In this document: positions 10,106-20,062 of the stretch, piece after piece | Numbering within the stretch: the first letter of the stretch is position 1 | Layout: every line of letters starts with the position of its first letter | Notes under the pieces: generated by a model | The model's database searches: none | What the model was told of the DNA's origin: nothing | The model's input: the letters and a program-made list of their open reading frames with translations, nothing else | Position numbers and translations under genes: made by a program | Source of the DNA: Farysia itapuensis | Lineage: Eukaryota > Basidiomycota > Ustilaginomycetes > Ustilaginales > Ustilaginaceae | Direction: 5' to 3' | DNA length: 64,000 nt | Assembly: GCA_023212645.1 (NCBI GenBank) | Contig: JALBYC010000003.1 | Location: forward strand, 310,001 to 374,000

Positions 10106-11650
10106 TTAACGGAGTAACTGCCTACGGTACTCCATCTCGATTTGATGCTCTTTGTCACTATAATTCGGACCGAATAGAAAGGGAACCGTCGTAAAGAAGA
10201 TGATGATAAACAGAGCGGACCCAGTCAATAGTCCAGTGGCGATGATTCGATGCAATGGCGTTGCAAATTTCTTGGGCTTGATGGGCGCTTTCGGATCGTG
10301 AGTTTTGTGTACGTGATCACCAGGATTAGTGACGTTCGTCAGCAAGGGATAGCTCGTGTTGTAGTCCTGCTGGAAGATTCTGTGCACTGACTTGTCAGCG
10401 CGAATCATAGGATAGTCTTGGTGAGAAACGCCCTCAATGATGTCGAAGCTGTGGCTGTCAGGGAATCCACCGGTGCGGCCGAGCGAGAGAACGAATTGGG
10501 AACCGCGATCTAGATGACTACCACCTTGCAGAGACGCCTGGCAGTGCGTGTCTCCTTGTCCAGTATCGACGAGTCCTAGAGCGTAGTGGACCTTTCGCGA
10601 GCGGAAACGCTCGACCACTGCCTCCTTGCTGGCATTGACATCTCGCCTAGCATATCCAATTACACTTGAAACGTTTCCGATGCCGTAACCCCATCCATCT
10701 GGATTTATGCACGATGCATTCTGGTATGGACGCTGATCGTCAATCCATGCCCAAGAACCGGGGTTTGCCACCCAGAATTGCATATTAGGGTCGTAAGATT
10801 TTGTCTTTTTGAGAAGTGAGTATCGCTGAACCGCTTGACCGCCCATGGAATGACCTCCTAGAACGACCTGCTTCAGCCCTGAAAATTCTCCAGAAAGAAA
10901 GAGCCAGTCGGTCAGATTATCTAGTATGTGATAAGAGCTGAGGTTGGTCCCAACATTCCGAGCGTGGTGACCAGATTGCCACTGGGAGCCATGCCAATAC
11001 AGCTCTCCTTCTTGAACGGATCCTGCATCCTTATCGTCAGAGTTGAGAAACACTGGCGCTACAATCATGACTTCAGCTGCAGTCACTCCATTAGCGGTGT
11101 TGTTAGCCGCAACTGTCAGTGCATTTCGGAAGAGGTTGGCGTACTTCCAAGAGTCCCTTGGTTTGCCAGGCATTGCAATAATGGCTCGCTTGATGGCGCT
11201 ATTGTCTTGGCCTGGCTGGTAATTGTTGGTCACGTAAAACGGCATCTTGAATGCTGGAGTCACTTGGAATGTCCGATTGAGAGAGAAGCCCTCCAATTCG
11301 GGTACTGCAGTCCATCCGGACTGACCATCAGGGAGTGTGGTCTGATTGGTATCAGGCGTGGCAACATAGGGAATCTGAGCCAACCACGACGGATTGTAAT
11401 TTCCATCGTCTTTGATGATCAAGTAGTCTGGATTCGGCGCAGAAAAGTTTGCAGGTACGTAGGGTATCTGTTGTATGTCTGCAGCAGCCTTGAGAGGATC
11501 CGTCTCGTCTGCAATGTACTGATATTGAGCCTGACGCTTCGTCAAAATCTTGACATGGTGGCGAGCTGCTTGCGACGTTGAGAGCAGGAACAAAAAATAG
11601 ACGCAGAACGAAGCTATCCACGATCCGGCACGCTTAGGTGGAAACATCAT
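10106..11650 (-). CDS. Membrane-anchored alpha/beta hydrolase, 514 aa
   Basis: The protein has a nucleophile elbow GGHSMGGQAVQRY and a late histidine candidate (EGVSHQDYPMI), fitting the alpha/beta hydrolase fold; the acid residue is unassigned. Near the N-terminus a hydrophobic stretch (WIASFCVYFLFLLSTSQA) looks like a signal peptide. Around residue 470 a single strong membrane segment (LLTGSALFIIIFFTTVPFLF) is followed by a short charged tail, which suggests a type I membrane protein with a luminal or extracellular catalytic domain. Several Asn-X-Ser/Thr sites support this. The ATG at 11650 (MM pair) was preferred because it puts the signal sequence near the N-terminus; in-frame ATGs at 11704 and 11755 would add a second hydrophobic segment. 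The substrate is unknown. Confidence 0.65.
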   Translation of the reverse strand: MMFPPKRAGSWIASFCVYFLFLLSTSQAARHHVKILTKRQAQYQYIADETDPLKAAADIQQIPYVPANFSAPNPDYLIIKDDGNYNPSWLAQIPYVATPDTNQTTLPDGQSGWTAVPELEGFSLNRTFQVTPAFKMPFYVTNNYQPGQDNSAIKRAIIAMPGKPRDSWKYANLFRNALTVAANNTANGVTAAEVMIVAPVFLNSDDKDAGSVQEGELYWHGSQWQSGHHARNVGTNLSSYHILDNLTDWLFLSGEFSGLKQVVLGGHSMGGQAVQRYSLLKKTKSYDPNMQFWVANPGSWAWIDDQRPYQNASCINPDGWGYGIGNVSSVIGYARRDVNASKEAVVERFRSRKVHYALGLVDTGQGDTHCQASLQGGSHLDRGSQFVLSLGRTGGFPDSHSFDIIEGVSHQDYPMIRADKSVHRIFQQDYNTSYPLLTNVTNPGDHVHKTHDPKAPIKPKKFATPLHRIIATGLLTGSALFIIIFFTTVPFLFGPNYSDKEHQIEMEYRRQLLR

Positions 11651-12146
11651 GCTGAGGTAGCATATGGGGGCTGTGAGACAGAACACTCCTGACGCTACAA
11701 CCATTCGTGGTGTGTGCGCCAGTGATGAAGTTGCGCTATGACCGCGAGTGCGCATAATTAAGCTCCCACGCCTGTATGCCTCCTGCCTTTGCTCAGCAAT
11801 CAGCTAGAGTTACCTAGTGTTCCAAGCGCGTTCCAGATTTAGGCCAGTCTGCCTAGACATAGTCTTACTGCCAAGAACCATGAGATCTCGCCAAGTTGGC
11901 GCATGCTTCGTCTTAAATTTGTATCGAGTCTGCGCCAAAGGATCTATTGTAAGTTGACTGACTGTGCACGCTCCCCTTATGAGGTCTTAGTCAGGCCATT
12001 GTCTAGATGCACTGCGACCTCATTATCGTTGGCCGATGTGCGGCGCAACTTCCGGTGTGGCTAAGCAAATTCCAGCTTGGCAATACTCGCTCCTGACCGC
12101 CACTCGCCCTTTTCCTCGTCCCGTCAGACTGTAGCATCTATCGGCG
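11651..12146. other. Divergent intergenic region
   Basis: This is shared 5' flank between the minus-strand hydrolase and the plus-strand BTB gene. No gene, repeat or clear TATA element was identified. Confidence 0.5.
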
Positions 12147-13547
12147 ATGCCCTCCCAGGTCCCTTTTCGTGGCTGTTGTAGCGACACACCGCACTGTTGG
12201 ACGTACTTTGACAGCTTTTGGATGTATGGCTTCAAGAAGCTCAAGCTGGATAAACCGACTGAAACACATCTCGATGGACAGCTGTACAGACCTGAGCCTT
12301 GCGGGGAAAAGCCAGACCGAGCTAAAGCAGAGACAGTCAATGTGCTCGAAGGAATCACCAACCGGAGCCGCATCGTGGTGGATCTCGAGGCAAAGTTCAT
12401 CAAGATGTGGGTCTTGAGCTGGCGCGTACGTGGACATCTCTCGTCCAAACCAGATAGACAACGCCGCTTGACTCTTGCCTTCTCCTACCACCAGGGCAAC
12501 ACTTTCCACAAGGCTTCTTTGAACACGTTGCCCGAACCTGCGCCCGAATCCCTGTGTACAGACTATGGGATGATCTGGCAATGGGAGATCCGTCACCTCG
12601 ACTCCAACATGCAAAAGTTCCTACAGGCTTTTGATCTTTCAGAGAATATACAAGTGACAGTGGCCGTCACTGCAGAGGGAGTGGAACTGAAAGACAGAGC
12701 TCTGGTCAACGGTTGGCCAACGATCGACAGCATGGACCGAACCCTAGAGTCGATGGCCTTAGTTGTCGCTTCTCCCAGCTCTGCATTCATCAAGCTGCTT
12801 CCGTCTGACGAAGGGGCTGACTCTGTCAAAGTCCACCGGGAGCTCCTCGAAAGCGCTTCACCTTACTTTCGTGCTCTTCTGAGCGGCGGTTTTGCCGAAA
12901 GCTCAGCACTTGCTGCATGCAAAGCCGAAGCCAAGTCGTCCCCCAAGAAGAAGTCAGCCAGATCTGCACGGATTACCTCACTTCGTCGCGCCAAGAAGCG
13001 TCAAAAGACTTCTGTCGGGAATGCTTCTCACACTGCGGAGGAAACACGCCTGACAGAGACGTCCATGCTTGGGGAGAGTCTTGCAAGCAATGGGGTACAG
13101 TGCGACCTTGAACCTCTTGATGAAGACAGTATACCCGTTATACGCATGTCTGACACGAGCTTTGAAGAGCTACAGGTGCTCGCGTACCACATCTACACTG
13201 GACTGGCAGTTTTCAAGCAGCGTAACAGCTCGAGCAAAGCTATCGAGCAGATACCAAGGTCTGATCCACCATGGAAAAAAGGCACCTTTCCAGCTATCGA
13301 TGCTATGGATATGTACCGAGTCGCCGACCGCTACGAATTTGAGACGCTGCGCGTTGCCGCTCTCAGTCACATTTCGTCTGAGATATCCCTCGCAAGCTTG
13401 ACTGAAGACTTGAAGTCGTGCGATGCGCTCCACGTCTTTCCTCCTCTGAAGCGATTGTACCTGGAGTTCTGCATGCAGCATCAATCCGAACTCAGCAGCA
13501 CCGGCAGCTACGACGACATCATGAACTACTTTGTTTCTGGGCCCTGA
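12147..13547 (+). CDS. BTB/POZ domain protein, 466 aa
   Basis: Central residues (about 212-260) read SAFIKLLPSDEGADSVKVHRELLESASPYF followed by RALLSGGFAES in pieces, the pattern of a BTB/POZ fold (VHR-x-LL-x-x-S-x-Y-F-x-x-ll-x-g-x-F-x-Es). BTB domains dimerise and often link Cullin-3 to substrates. A Lys/Ser-rich insertion (about 255-290) splits the domain, and the second half with AIDAMDMYRVADRYEFETLRVAALSHI matches the BTB C-terminal helices. The first 200 residues contain Trp/aromatic motifs (IWQWEIRHL) that loosely suggest a MATH-like region, but this is not certain. The gene is intronless and begins at the first ATG. Such BTB proteins are often multicopy in fungi, and no specific partner is proposed. 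Confidence 0.65.
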   Translation: MPSQVPFRGCCSDTPHCWTYFDSFWMYGFKKLKLDKPTETHLDGQLYRPEPCGEKPDRAKAETVNVLEGITNRSRIVVDLEAKFIKMWVLSWRVRGHLSSKPDRQRRLTLAFSYHQGNTFHKASLNTLPEPAPESLCTDYGMIWQWEIRHLDSNMQKFLQAFDLSENIQVTVAVTAEGVELKDRALVNGWPTIDSMDRTLESMALVVASPSSAFIKLLPSDEGADSVKVHRELLESASPYFRALLSGGFAESSALAACKAEAKSSPKKKSARSARITSLRRAKKRQKTSVGNASHTAEETRLTETSMLGESLASNGVQCDLEPLDEDSIPVIRMSDTSFEELQVLAYHIYTGLAVFKQRNSSSKAIEQIPRSDPPWKKGTFPAIDAMDMYRVADRYEFETLRVAALSHISSEISLASLTEDLKSCDALHVFPPLKRLYLEFCMQHQSELSSTGSYDDIMNYFVSGP

Positions 13548-14039
13548 AACGTTTTAACCATCGATCTGTACACGTTGCTTCAGTACCGGGTTTGGGCACG
13601 TCGTGTTTCCTGGTAAATGCTATGTGTCTGTTTACCAAAAATAGCCGGGGTGAAGGTGTGCTTGGGAGAGTACAACCGCTGAAACCAAACAAGCGCCGGA
13701 AGCCACGGGCCGCTGAGGTACTCGGAAGATTCCCGCTTGCGCACGGCCACGAATGAACGAACGTGATAGAGTCATCACAGACGGCGGTCAGTCAACCAAC
13801 CTCGGTATGGACAAGCTTCTCGAGGTTCGACTAAGCGAGGTCAGAACGTGCTGTCGCGAGATTTGTGATTTGGACTTGGCTCTTTCGAAAAAAAATGTAT
13901 ACCCGCATGGTGCCTTCGCAAGATTCTCAATGATCGTCCAGCACCAAGCACAATGGTGCCACCGATGTGCTAGACACTTGTATATAAGCAATAGCAGTTC
14001 AGAACGTGATCCTCGTGCTTTTGTCTACGACTGTGAAGG
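13548..14039. other. Intergenic region, promoter of the PhoD gene
   Basis: No coding evidence. It contains the 3' end of the BTB gene and the upstream region of the secreted phosphatase gene, ending in a TATA element. Confidence 0.5.
13981..13987 (+). promoter_or_regulatory. TATA box (TATATAA)
   Basis: A TATATAAG element lies 59 bp before the start codon of the PhoD-like phosphatase gene at 14040, a suitable position for a core promoter with a short leader. Confidence 0.5.
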
Positions 14040-15998
14040 ATGAAGAACGTTGCAGGAACCTTTGTCGCTCTGGCTTCGGCCTTGACAGTTTCGGTCTCTG
14101 CCCTTGCTCCCTTGCATCGCAATCTGGCTTACCGATCGCCTTCGGTCACTTTTGGATCTGATGGACTGGCTCATGACGTTGAGCACATTGGTCGCTCTAT
14201 CCAGAAGCGAGCTTTCGACGAAGCTGTCGCCGCAAAGGTTGAGGGCAAGGTTAGGCGAAACAATGGCACTCCTATGAGTACCAAGGCCGACTTTTTGGTC
14301 GACAACTACGATGCCAAGTGGGGCAGCGATGGTCGGGATGCGTACCAGGGCAACGTCAGCTTCCCCTACGGAGTTGCTTCCGGTGATCCTTACCCCGACT
14401 CGGCCATTCTCTGGACTCACCCAGTGCCCGCCGATAACTCTACGGACCTTCCCGTCTGTCTTCGATACCAGACAACGAAGAAGTACGATGACTTCTCTAA
14501 GGACAACCTCGTGGATGACAGCTATGCCTGGACCACGTCCGAGGTCGACTACTCGTACAAGGTCGAAACCACCGGCCTTCAGCCAAAGACGCAGTACTGG
14601 TACCGATTCTTTGCCTGCCATGACCACTCGGCGGTATCGCCCACTGGTGCGTTCAAGACGATGCCCGACTACGACGATGAGGACGTCGACTCCTTGAAGC
14701 TTGCTGTCTTCTCGTGCTCTAACCTGCCGTTTGGCTACTTCAATGCCTACCGTGCCGCGGCTGCTCGCAAGAACGCTGACTACTTTGTGCACGTAGGTGA
14801 TTACATCTACGAGGCTCGTGGAGACGGCGTCAAAGTTGCAGGAGAGGACACATATGGCGATGGCCGAGCGCTCAACCGAGTCCCTGAACCCAATGCTGAG
14901 ATCGTCTCGCTCAGCGACTACCGTCTTCGATACGGCTCGTACCGACGCGACAAGGACCTTGCTGAGCTTCACCGAAGTGTAGCCACCTTGGCTGTCTGGG
15001 ACGACCACGAGGTGGCTGACAACTCGTACAACCACGGAACAGCCGACAGCAACAACACCGCAAGTGGCGCCGTCCGAGGCGTTCGTTTCACCGAGCGCAA
15101 GCTAGCCGCCGTCAAGGCTTACTACGAGTGGATGCCAATCCGACAGGTCGACACCACCGACTCGCTCCGAATCTGGCGAAAGTTCCGCTACGGAAAGCTG
15201 GCCGACATCTTCATGCTCGACACTCGAAACTTTGATCGGGACATCACGGATGTATACTGGAACACTGCCGCCGTCGCCGCGGTCTCGAACGACACTAACC
15301 GATCTCTGATGGGTGGCAAGCAAGAGCGATGGCTGTACAACAACTTGATCCAGTCTGAACAACGCGGAACTACCTGGAAGGTGCTTGGTCAGCAGATTGT
15401 CACCAACTGGCTCAACTATGGCGAGCCCACCTTCATGTACAACGAAGATTCATGGCAGGGATACCTCGCCAACCGACGACGTCTCTTCAACACGATCAGC
15501 GAGAACAAGATCGACAACACTGTCATCCTGTCCGGAGACTCGCACGCCAACTGGGTCTATGACACCGTGCCTGATGACCGTCTCAACACGACTGCTTACA
15601 ACCCCGCTACTGGTGAAGGAGCCATCGGCGTCGAATTCGCAGGCACAGCAGTCTCGTCTCCTTCGTCGTACGGCCAGAACTTGACGCTCGAAAAGTACAC
15701 CGCTGCCGCTAAGCAACTCGTCTCGATCAACAAGAGCTTGCAATGGGCCGAGGGTGCTCACCGTGGCTACTTTGAGATCGAGTTCACAAAGTCTGACTGC
15801 TACGCGCAATTCTACGGCTACGTCAACAACACCCAGCCCAACTCTGAGGAGTTGCTCGTCGCACAGTTCCACGTCAAGAAGGGCGCAAACAAGCTCTCTC
15901 GACCGATCAACTACAACATCACCCCCAACTCGGGTGCTCTCCAGGCCCAGGCCGTGGACTACAGCAAGCAGAGCTGGAACGGCACCGCTTTCGTCTAA
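14040..15998 (+). CDS. Secreted PhoD-like alkaline phosphatase/phosphodiesterase, 652 aa
   Basis: A signal peptide (FVALASALTVSVSALA) is followed by the PhoD N-terminal domain (FPYGVASGDPYPDSAILWT) and the metallophosphatase core. Metal-binding segments visible are AVFSCSN, FVHVGDYIYE, WDDHEVADNSY and LSGDSHANWVYD. PhoD enzymes hydrolyse phosphomonoesters and diesters outside the cell using Fe/Ca in bacteria; fungal homologues are presumed secreted phosphoesterases. Numerous N-glycosylation sites occur late in the protein. The start ATG at 14040 begins the signal peptide and sits 59 bp from a TATA box. The gene is intronless. The stop codon is 28 bp from the end of the convergent PhzF-like gene, so the transcripts probably overlap at their 3' ends. 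Confidence 0.88.
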   Translation: MKNVAGTFVALASALTVSVSALAPLHRNLAYRSPSVTFGSDGLAHDVEHIGRSIQKRAFDEAVAAKVEGKVRRNNGTPMSTKADFLVDNYDAKWGSDGRDAYQGNVSFPYGVASGDPYPDSAILWTHPVPADNSTDLPVCLRYQTTKKYDDFSKDNLVDDSYAWTTSEVDYSYKVETTGLQPKTQYWYRFFACHDHSAVSPTGAFKTMPDYDDEDVDSLKLAVFSCSNLPFGYFNAYRAAAARKNADYFVHVGDYIYEARGDGVKVAGEDTYGDGRALNRVPEPNAEIVSLSDYRLRYGSYRRDKDLAELHRSVATLAVWDDHEVADNSYNHGTADSNNTASGAVRGVRFTERKLAAVKAYYEWMPIRQVDTTDSLRIWRKFRYGKLADIFMLDTRNFDRDITDVYWNTAAVAAVSNDTNRSLMGGKQERWLYNNLIQSEQRGTTWKVLGQQIVTNWLNYGEPTFMYNEDSWQGYLANRRRLFNTISENKIDNTVILSGDSHANWVYDTVPDDRLNTTAYNPATGEGAIGVEFAGTAVSSPSSYGQNLTLEKYTAAAKQLVSINKSLQWAEGAHRGYFEIEFTKSDCYAQFYGYVNNTQPNSEELLVAQFHVKKGANKLSRPINYNITPNSGALQAQAVDYSKQSWNGTAFV

Positions 15999-16026
15999 GC
16001 ACGACGATAGTATTTGTACATGCTGA

Positions 16027-16947
16027 TCACATCGTGACAGTGCCATTAATGCAAAGAACACTTTTTCCGCCGATCCAGATCTTGGTTTCCCCCTGAGAGT
16101 CATCGATAGTGACAGAGACGCGTCCTTTGCGACCGAGAGCGAGTCCCTGAGAATTTACATAGTGGCTCGCGGGGGACTGACCGGTGCGGTGAAGCCAGAG
16201 CGCAAAGCCGGCATTGAGGGAGCCCGTCACAGGATCCTCACCAATATCCTCGTATGAAAAAGCGCGGATCTCATGCGCGACCTCTTCTCCTTGTTCGTTT
16301 TTCCCGTTCGGATACGGGCCAAGGAAACCAATGCAAAGATCAGAGATAGAGCCGACGTTCTGCGCACGGAGAGCAAGGACTGCCTGCGCATCCCTGAGCT
16401 TTATTCCTAGCCACTTAGGGCCATTGTCGATCCAATGAGATTCAATAATATCGCTTCTCTGCAGCTGGAAAGAGGCGCAGATACGGTCAAGAGGCTCGTC
16501 ATCGACTGGGCCGAATCTGAGAAAGTCAGGCGCGACAAAGCTGATCGTTTCGCCGTCGCCATCCGGGCCGGCCGACACCTTAAGCTCGACCAGGCCGATT
16601 CTGCATTCCTGCACAAGCTTTCCGTTCCGTTCTTTGAGCAACGCAGCCGAGTGTTTTGCGCCGAGGTGTTTCAGAAACGAGCGACAGCTGCCAATCGTCG
16701 GATGACCGGCAAAAGGGAGCTCAAGCGCTGGAGTGAAGATCTTGAGCCGGTAGTCGGCCGAGCCCGAAGGTGGCAGTAGGAAAGTCGTCTCTGACAGGTT
16801 GGTCCACTTGGCGAATCGCGCCATGTCTTCTTGCGTTGGCAGTGGAAGTTTACTGTCCAGACAATTGACCACTGCTACGGGGTTCCCATAGTACGGCGTG
16901 CCGGTAAAGACATCGACCTGATGAAATGGATACATCTTGGGTGCCAT
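16027..16947 (-). CDS. PhzF-family isomerase/epimerase
   Basis: The 306-aa protein matches the PhzF fold along its length. It has YPFHQVDVFTGTPYYGNPVAVV at the N-terminus (seen in two pieces), the probable catalytic Glu53 in NLSETTF, FTPALELPFAGHPTIGS, and EDPVTGSLNAGFALWL in the second half. PhzF proteins are DAP-epimerase-like isomerases; fungal members are largely uncharacterised and may act on aromatic or amino-acid-derived metabolites. No targeting signal is present, so it is likely cytosolic. The first ATG (16947) directly precedes the conserved domain. It lies between a secreted phosphatase and an epoxide hydrolase gene; a shared pathway is only a possibility. Confidence 0.88.
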   Translation of the reverse strand: MAPKMYPFHQVDVFTGTPYYGNPVAVVNCLDSKLPLPTQEDMARFAKWTNLSETTFLLPPSGSADYRLKIFTPALELPFAGHPTIGSCRSFLKHLGAKHSAALLKERNGKLVQECRIGLVELKVSAGPDGDGETISFVAPDFLRFGPVDDEPLDRICASFQLQRSDIIESHWIDNGPKWLGIKLRDAQAVLALRAQNVGSISDLCIGFLGPYPNGKNEQGEEVAHEIRAFSYEDIGEDPVTGSLNAGFALWLHRTGQSPASHYVNSQGLALGRKGRVSVTIDDSQGETKIWIGGKSVLCINGTVTM

Positions 16948-17199
16948 GATCGCTGTAATCTTGGACGAGCTGTTCCGGACTGAGTCGAGTTAAATGCTTG
17001 AGCATGTACGAGCCGGTGGTCGAGTCATCTGCACACGTCAAACAAGATTCTGTTTGCGCTTAATTGACGTCTCACTTTCCACGTGGGTCGGGTAGTGGAG
17101 AATGGTGGTAACTCGACGCTGGAACCGCACGCTCCACCCGGAAGAAAAGGGCCGCTTTGGAACCGAAGCCGGTAAAGCCCAAAGGAGGGCCCTTTGTCC

Positions 17200-17206
17200 A
17201 TATAAG
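17200..17206 (+). promoter_or_regulatory. TATA box (ATATAAG)
   Basis: An ATATAAGG element lies 54 bp upstream of the epoxide hydrolase start codon at 17254, the same spacing as seen for two other TATA boxes in this window. Confidence 0.45.
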
Positions 17207-17253
17207 GTGTGTGTGGACATCGTTCACTCGTCCCCGTCAGCCGCGTCCTCAGA

Positions 17254-18609
17254 ATGAGTTCTGCTATACCTGCCATCTCGACACCAAAGCCATTTACGAT
17301 CGTGTACACGGACAATGAGCTGAAAGATCTCAAATACCGTTTGAGCCATGCTCGACTTCCAAACGAACCTTTCCTGCCAGAGGACGATCGCGGCAGTGGG
17401 AAACACGTATACAAACCCGATCTACCTCTTGTACAGAAACTGATTCAGGATTGGATCAAGTTTGACTTTGGTGCATTTCAGAAGCATGTCAACAGCTTTG
17501 ACCACTACACGACCTCGGTCGATTGGTGCAAGCAGCTACACTTTGTGCACAAGCGTTCCAGCAGACCCGACGCTGTACCCATTATGCTCATTCATGGTTG
17601 GCCAGGCAGCTGGTATGAGTTTGCGCATGTGATCAACGAACTTGCCGAGCCCAAGGATGCCAGTGCACCCGCGTTTCACGTTGTAGTCCCATCGCTGCCT
17701 GGCTACTTGTACTCTTCTGCTCCGCCTTCCAAGCAGAAAGGTGTCGGCGACGTGCGTGGCTACGCTCGAATCCTGGACGCTCTCATGCGAGGACTTGGCT
17801 ACGATCGATACGCTTCGCAGGGAGGCGATTGGGGTAGTCCCCATGCCCGTGCCCTTGGTGCATTTCACTCGCACAAGGACGGCACAGGCTGTCGAGCAGT
17901 CCACCTCAACTTCTGCCCCGTGGCCGCAAAAGGTGTCTCCAAGTTCATGTTTCTCGCTTTTCCCGTTCGCCTCACTCTTGGTATTGCCAAGATGATCTAC
18001 GGTCAGGAATACCTTGTCATGGCCGCCAAAGGGTTCTACTTTGAACAGAATCGAGCATACTACGATGTTCAACGAAGCAGGCCTGTCCAACTGCAATACG
18101 GTTTGATTGACTCTCCTGTTGGTCTACTTGGCTGGCTTGGCAACATCTATGACTCACTTTGCGAGGCAAGAGGCGACGAAAACCACCCTAGACTCAATAT
18201 GAACGCCTGTCTCGAGACAGCCACACTGTTCTGGTTCACCAGCTCGATCGGCACCTCTTTCATCCCATATACCAACAACGTTTTCCTGCCCGAGATTCAT
18301 GGCTCGCCGGAATACAAGCTTTCAGTCCCATTAGGCTACTCTGATTTCCCGCAAGAGCTTGTCAACACGCCTAAATTCGTGCTTGACTCCACCACCACTT
18401 CTGGCAAGACGAGATGGGTTGCCAGATCCCCCCTCGGCGGTCACTTTGCGGCTCACGAAGAACCTGATATCTTCATCAGTCATTTGCGCAATGCCTTCTC
18501 ACGCGGCGGCCGCTGGTCAGGCCACGAGCAGGACGGTATCGCCAACTCACAAATCGCCGGCGGTCTCTGGGACGAGGTCAGAGAAGAATCGAGAGCTTCC
18601 AAGATGTGA
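17254..18609 (+). CDS. Microsomal/juvenile-hormone-type epoxide hydrolase, 451 aa
   Basis: An epoxide hydrolase N-terminal segment (IVYTDNELKDLKYRLSHARLP) leads into an alpha/beta hydrolase domain. Visible signatures are the oxyanion-hole motif HGWPGSWYEF, the nucleophile Asp192 in QGGDWGS, and the C-terminal catalytic His in GGHFAAHEEP. These enzymes open epoxides to diols, in detoxification or secondary metabolism. Unlike mammalian microsomal enzymes, no clear N-terminal membrane anchor is seen. The frame is open 45 nt further upstream but without an ATG; the ATG at 17254 follows a TATA box and gives the expected domain start. It converges on the spliced hydrolase gene 69 bp downstream. Confidence 0.85.
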   Translation: MSSAIPAISTPKPFTIVYTDNELKDLKYRLSHARLPNEPFLPEDDRGSGKHVYKPDLPLVQKLIQDWIKFDFGAFQKHVNSFDHYTTSVDWCKQLHFVHKRSSRPDAVPIMLIHGWPGSWYEFAHVINELAEPKDASAPAFHVVVPSLPGYLYSSAPPSKQKGVGDVRGYARILDALMRGLGYDRYASQGGDWGSPHARALGAFHSHKDGTGCRAVHLNFCPVAAKGVSKFMFLAFPVRLTLGIAKMIYGQEYLVMAAKGFYFEQNRAYYDVQRSRPVQLQYGLIDSPVGLLGWLGNIYDSLCEARGDENHPRLNMNACLETATLFWFTSSIGTSFIPYTNNVFLPEIHGSPEYKLSVPLGYSDFPQELVNTPKFVLDSTTTSGKTRWVARSPLGGHFAAHEEPDIFISHLRNAFSRGGRWSGHEQDGIANSQIAGGLWDEVREESRASKM

Positions 18610-18678
18610 TTCCACATTCCGAACTACGATGTACAGAGGTCGTAACGAAGGTAACGAGCCATGTGTCGGGTCTGTGTC

Positions 18679-19958
18679 TTAGACAATGCCGTGTTTCTGG
18701 AAGAATGCGTAGATAGCGTCGTCCAGCCATTCCAGATCTTCCTTTGAGTCACCAGGACCACCAGCCCAATGACCCCAGACTGTGGGGATCACCTTGAGCG
18801 TACCGTTGTTTTCCAAGAGTTTCACTTCTTTTTCCGAATCTTCCGGCGGGAAGTACAGCTGTGTGAGATGTTACAAGATAAAAAGTGAGTCCGCGAATCT
18901 CAGAAAGTCTGGTTACAAGCGCTCGGACTTACATCAGTCTTGGCAGGGATGACCAGGACTGGACATTGTATACCCTTTAATGCGCGCTCAAATGCTGCGT
19001 CGTCTTCTTTGGTGACTGTTCCACCACTGCCACGTGTACCGAAGCGTCCGCCTTGAGCTGTGGTCTGATCCTGCTTGCTATCGCCGGCGTAGAGTGGTTG
19101 AGCACCAAGGTCGCCATACTGTCCAAAGAAGCAGCGTTCCGGATGTGTTAAAACAAGACCCTCGGGATTGGCACGCTACCTACTTACCTGCCATGTGTAC
19201 AACATATACAAGAGATTGTTTGCGTCCTTTGACAGCGCCCATGCAAACCAAAACTTTTCCAAAATCTCCTTCATGTTCTTGAGACCAAAGTACTTTTCAA
19301 AGTAGTTGTGCCGATAGAACGCCTGAGAGAAGCCCCAGCCGGCATAGATGGTGCCAAACGTTTTGAGGCCGGCTTCGGGCTGAGATGAGTAGTTTCCTTC
19401 CTTCCAAGCAGGATCCGTCATGATAGCACGGTTGAGGGATTCGAGAAAGACCCAATTGTGGGTGGCGGTGCGGGCAGAACCGCAGAAGGGAACGGCAGCC
19501 TTGACGGAATCGGGATACTGGGAAGCCCACTGGAAGGTCTGCCCTGCTCCCATGGACCATCCGAGGACAACAACTTTGCCTTTGACGCCGAGATGTTCGT
19601 ACACTAGTCGGTGTTGAGCCTTGACATTGTCATAAAAAGTAGCCCTCGGCAGCTTGACGCCCAAGGGATGATTCGAAGGCGAAGACGACTCGCCGTTGCC
19701 AAAGAGCGCAGGAACAATGATGAAGAATTTCGAAGTGTCGAGCGACTTTCGCTTATGCTCTGGCGTGGAGATCAGCCATTCGTTTCCTGCTGTAATGGTG
19801 CCACTGTACCAGGTCGGATAGACGATTGCCGGATTTTTGGGATCACCGTAAGTGCGATAGGCAATGTAGGCATCTGGAATTGTCTCTCCCGACAAGAGCG
19901 CAAAGTCGCCAAGACTGTAACTTTCTACCTTGAGATCAGCCTGAGTTGGAGCGGACAT
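18679..19958 (-). CDS. Homoserine O-acetyltransferase-like alpha/beta hydrolase, three exons
   Basis: Exons on the minus strand are 19188-19958, 18933-19118 and 18679-18858. The introns are 69 and 74 nt with GTAAGT donors and ACAG acceptors, all in phase 0, giving 378 aa. The fold signatures are a nucleophile elbow VVLGWSMGAGQTFQW, a candidate acid in CPVLVIPAKTD just before the second intron, and the catalytic His in PTVWGHWAGGPGD near the C-terminus. This is the homoserine/serine O-acetyltransferase-like branch of alpha/beta hydrolases. Many fungal members are not Met2 and have unknown acyl substrates, so no gene symbol is given. The exon joins are supported by all three catalytic residues coming into one frame. 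No targeting signal is seen. Confidence 0.85.
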
Positions 19959-20062
19959 AGTTCGAGCTGTGGCACAGAAGCTAAACTGTATTTTATTGCG
20001 CTCTACATATACTACCTGTACGACCTAGCGGGGTATCTTCTTTGCGGCGTTAATGGGGAAGC

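Noticed and set aside
14025..15035. 336-codon open frame antisense to the PhoD gene
   Set aside because: It mirrors the codon bias of the real gene, has no recognisable domain, and lies wholly inside a well-supported coding region.
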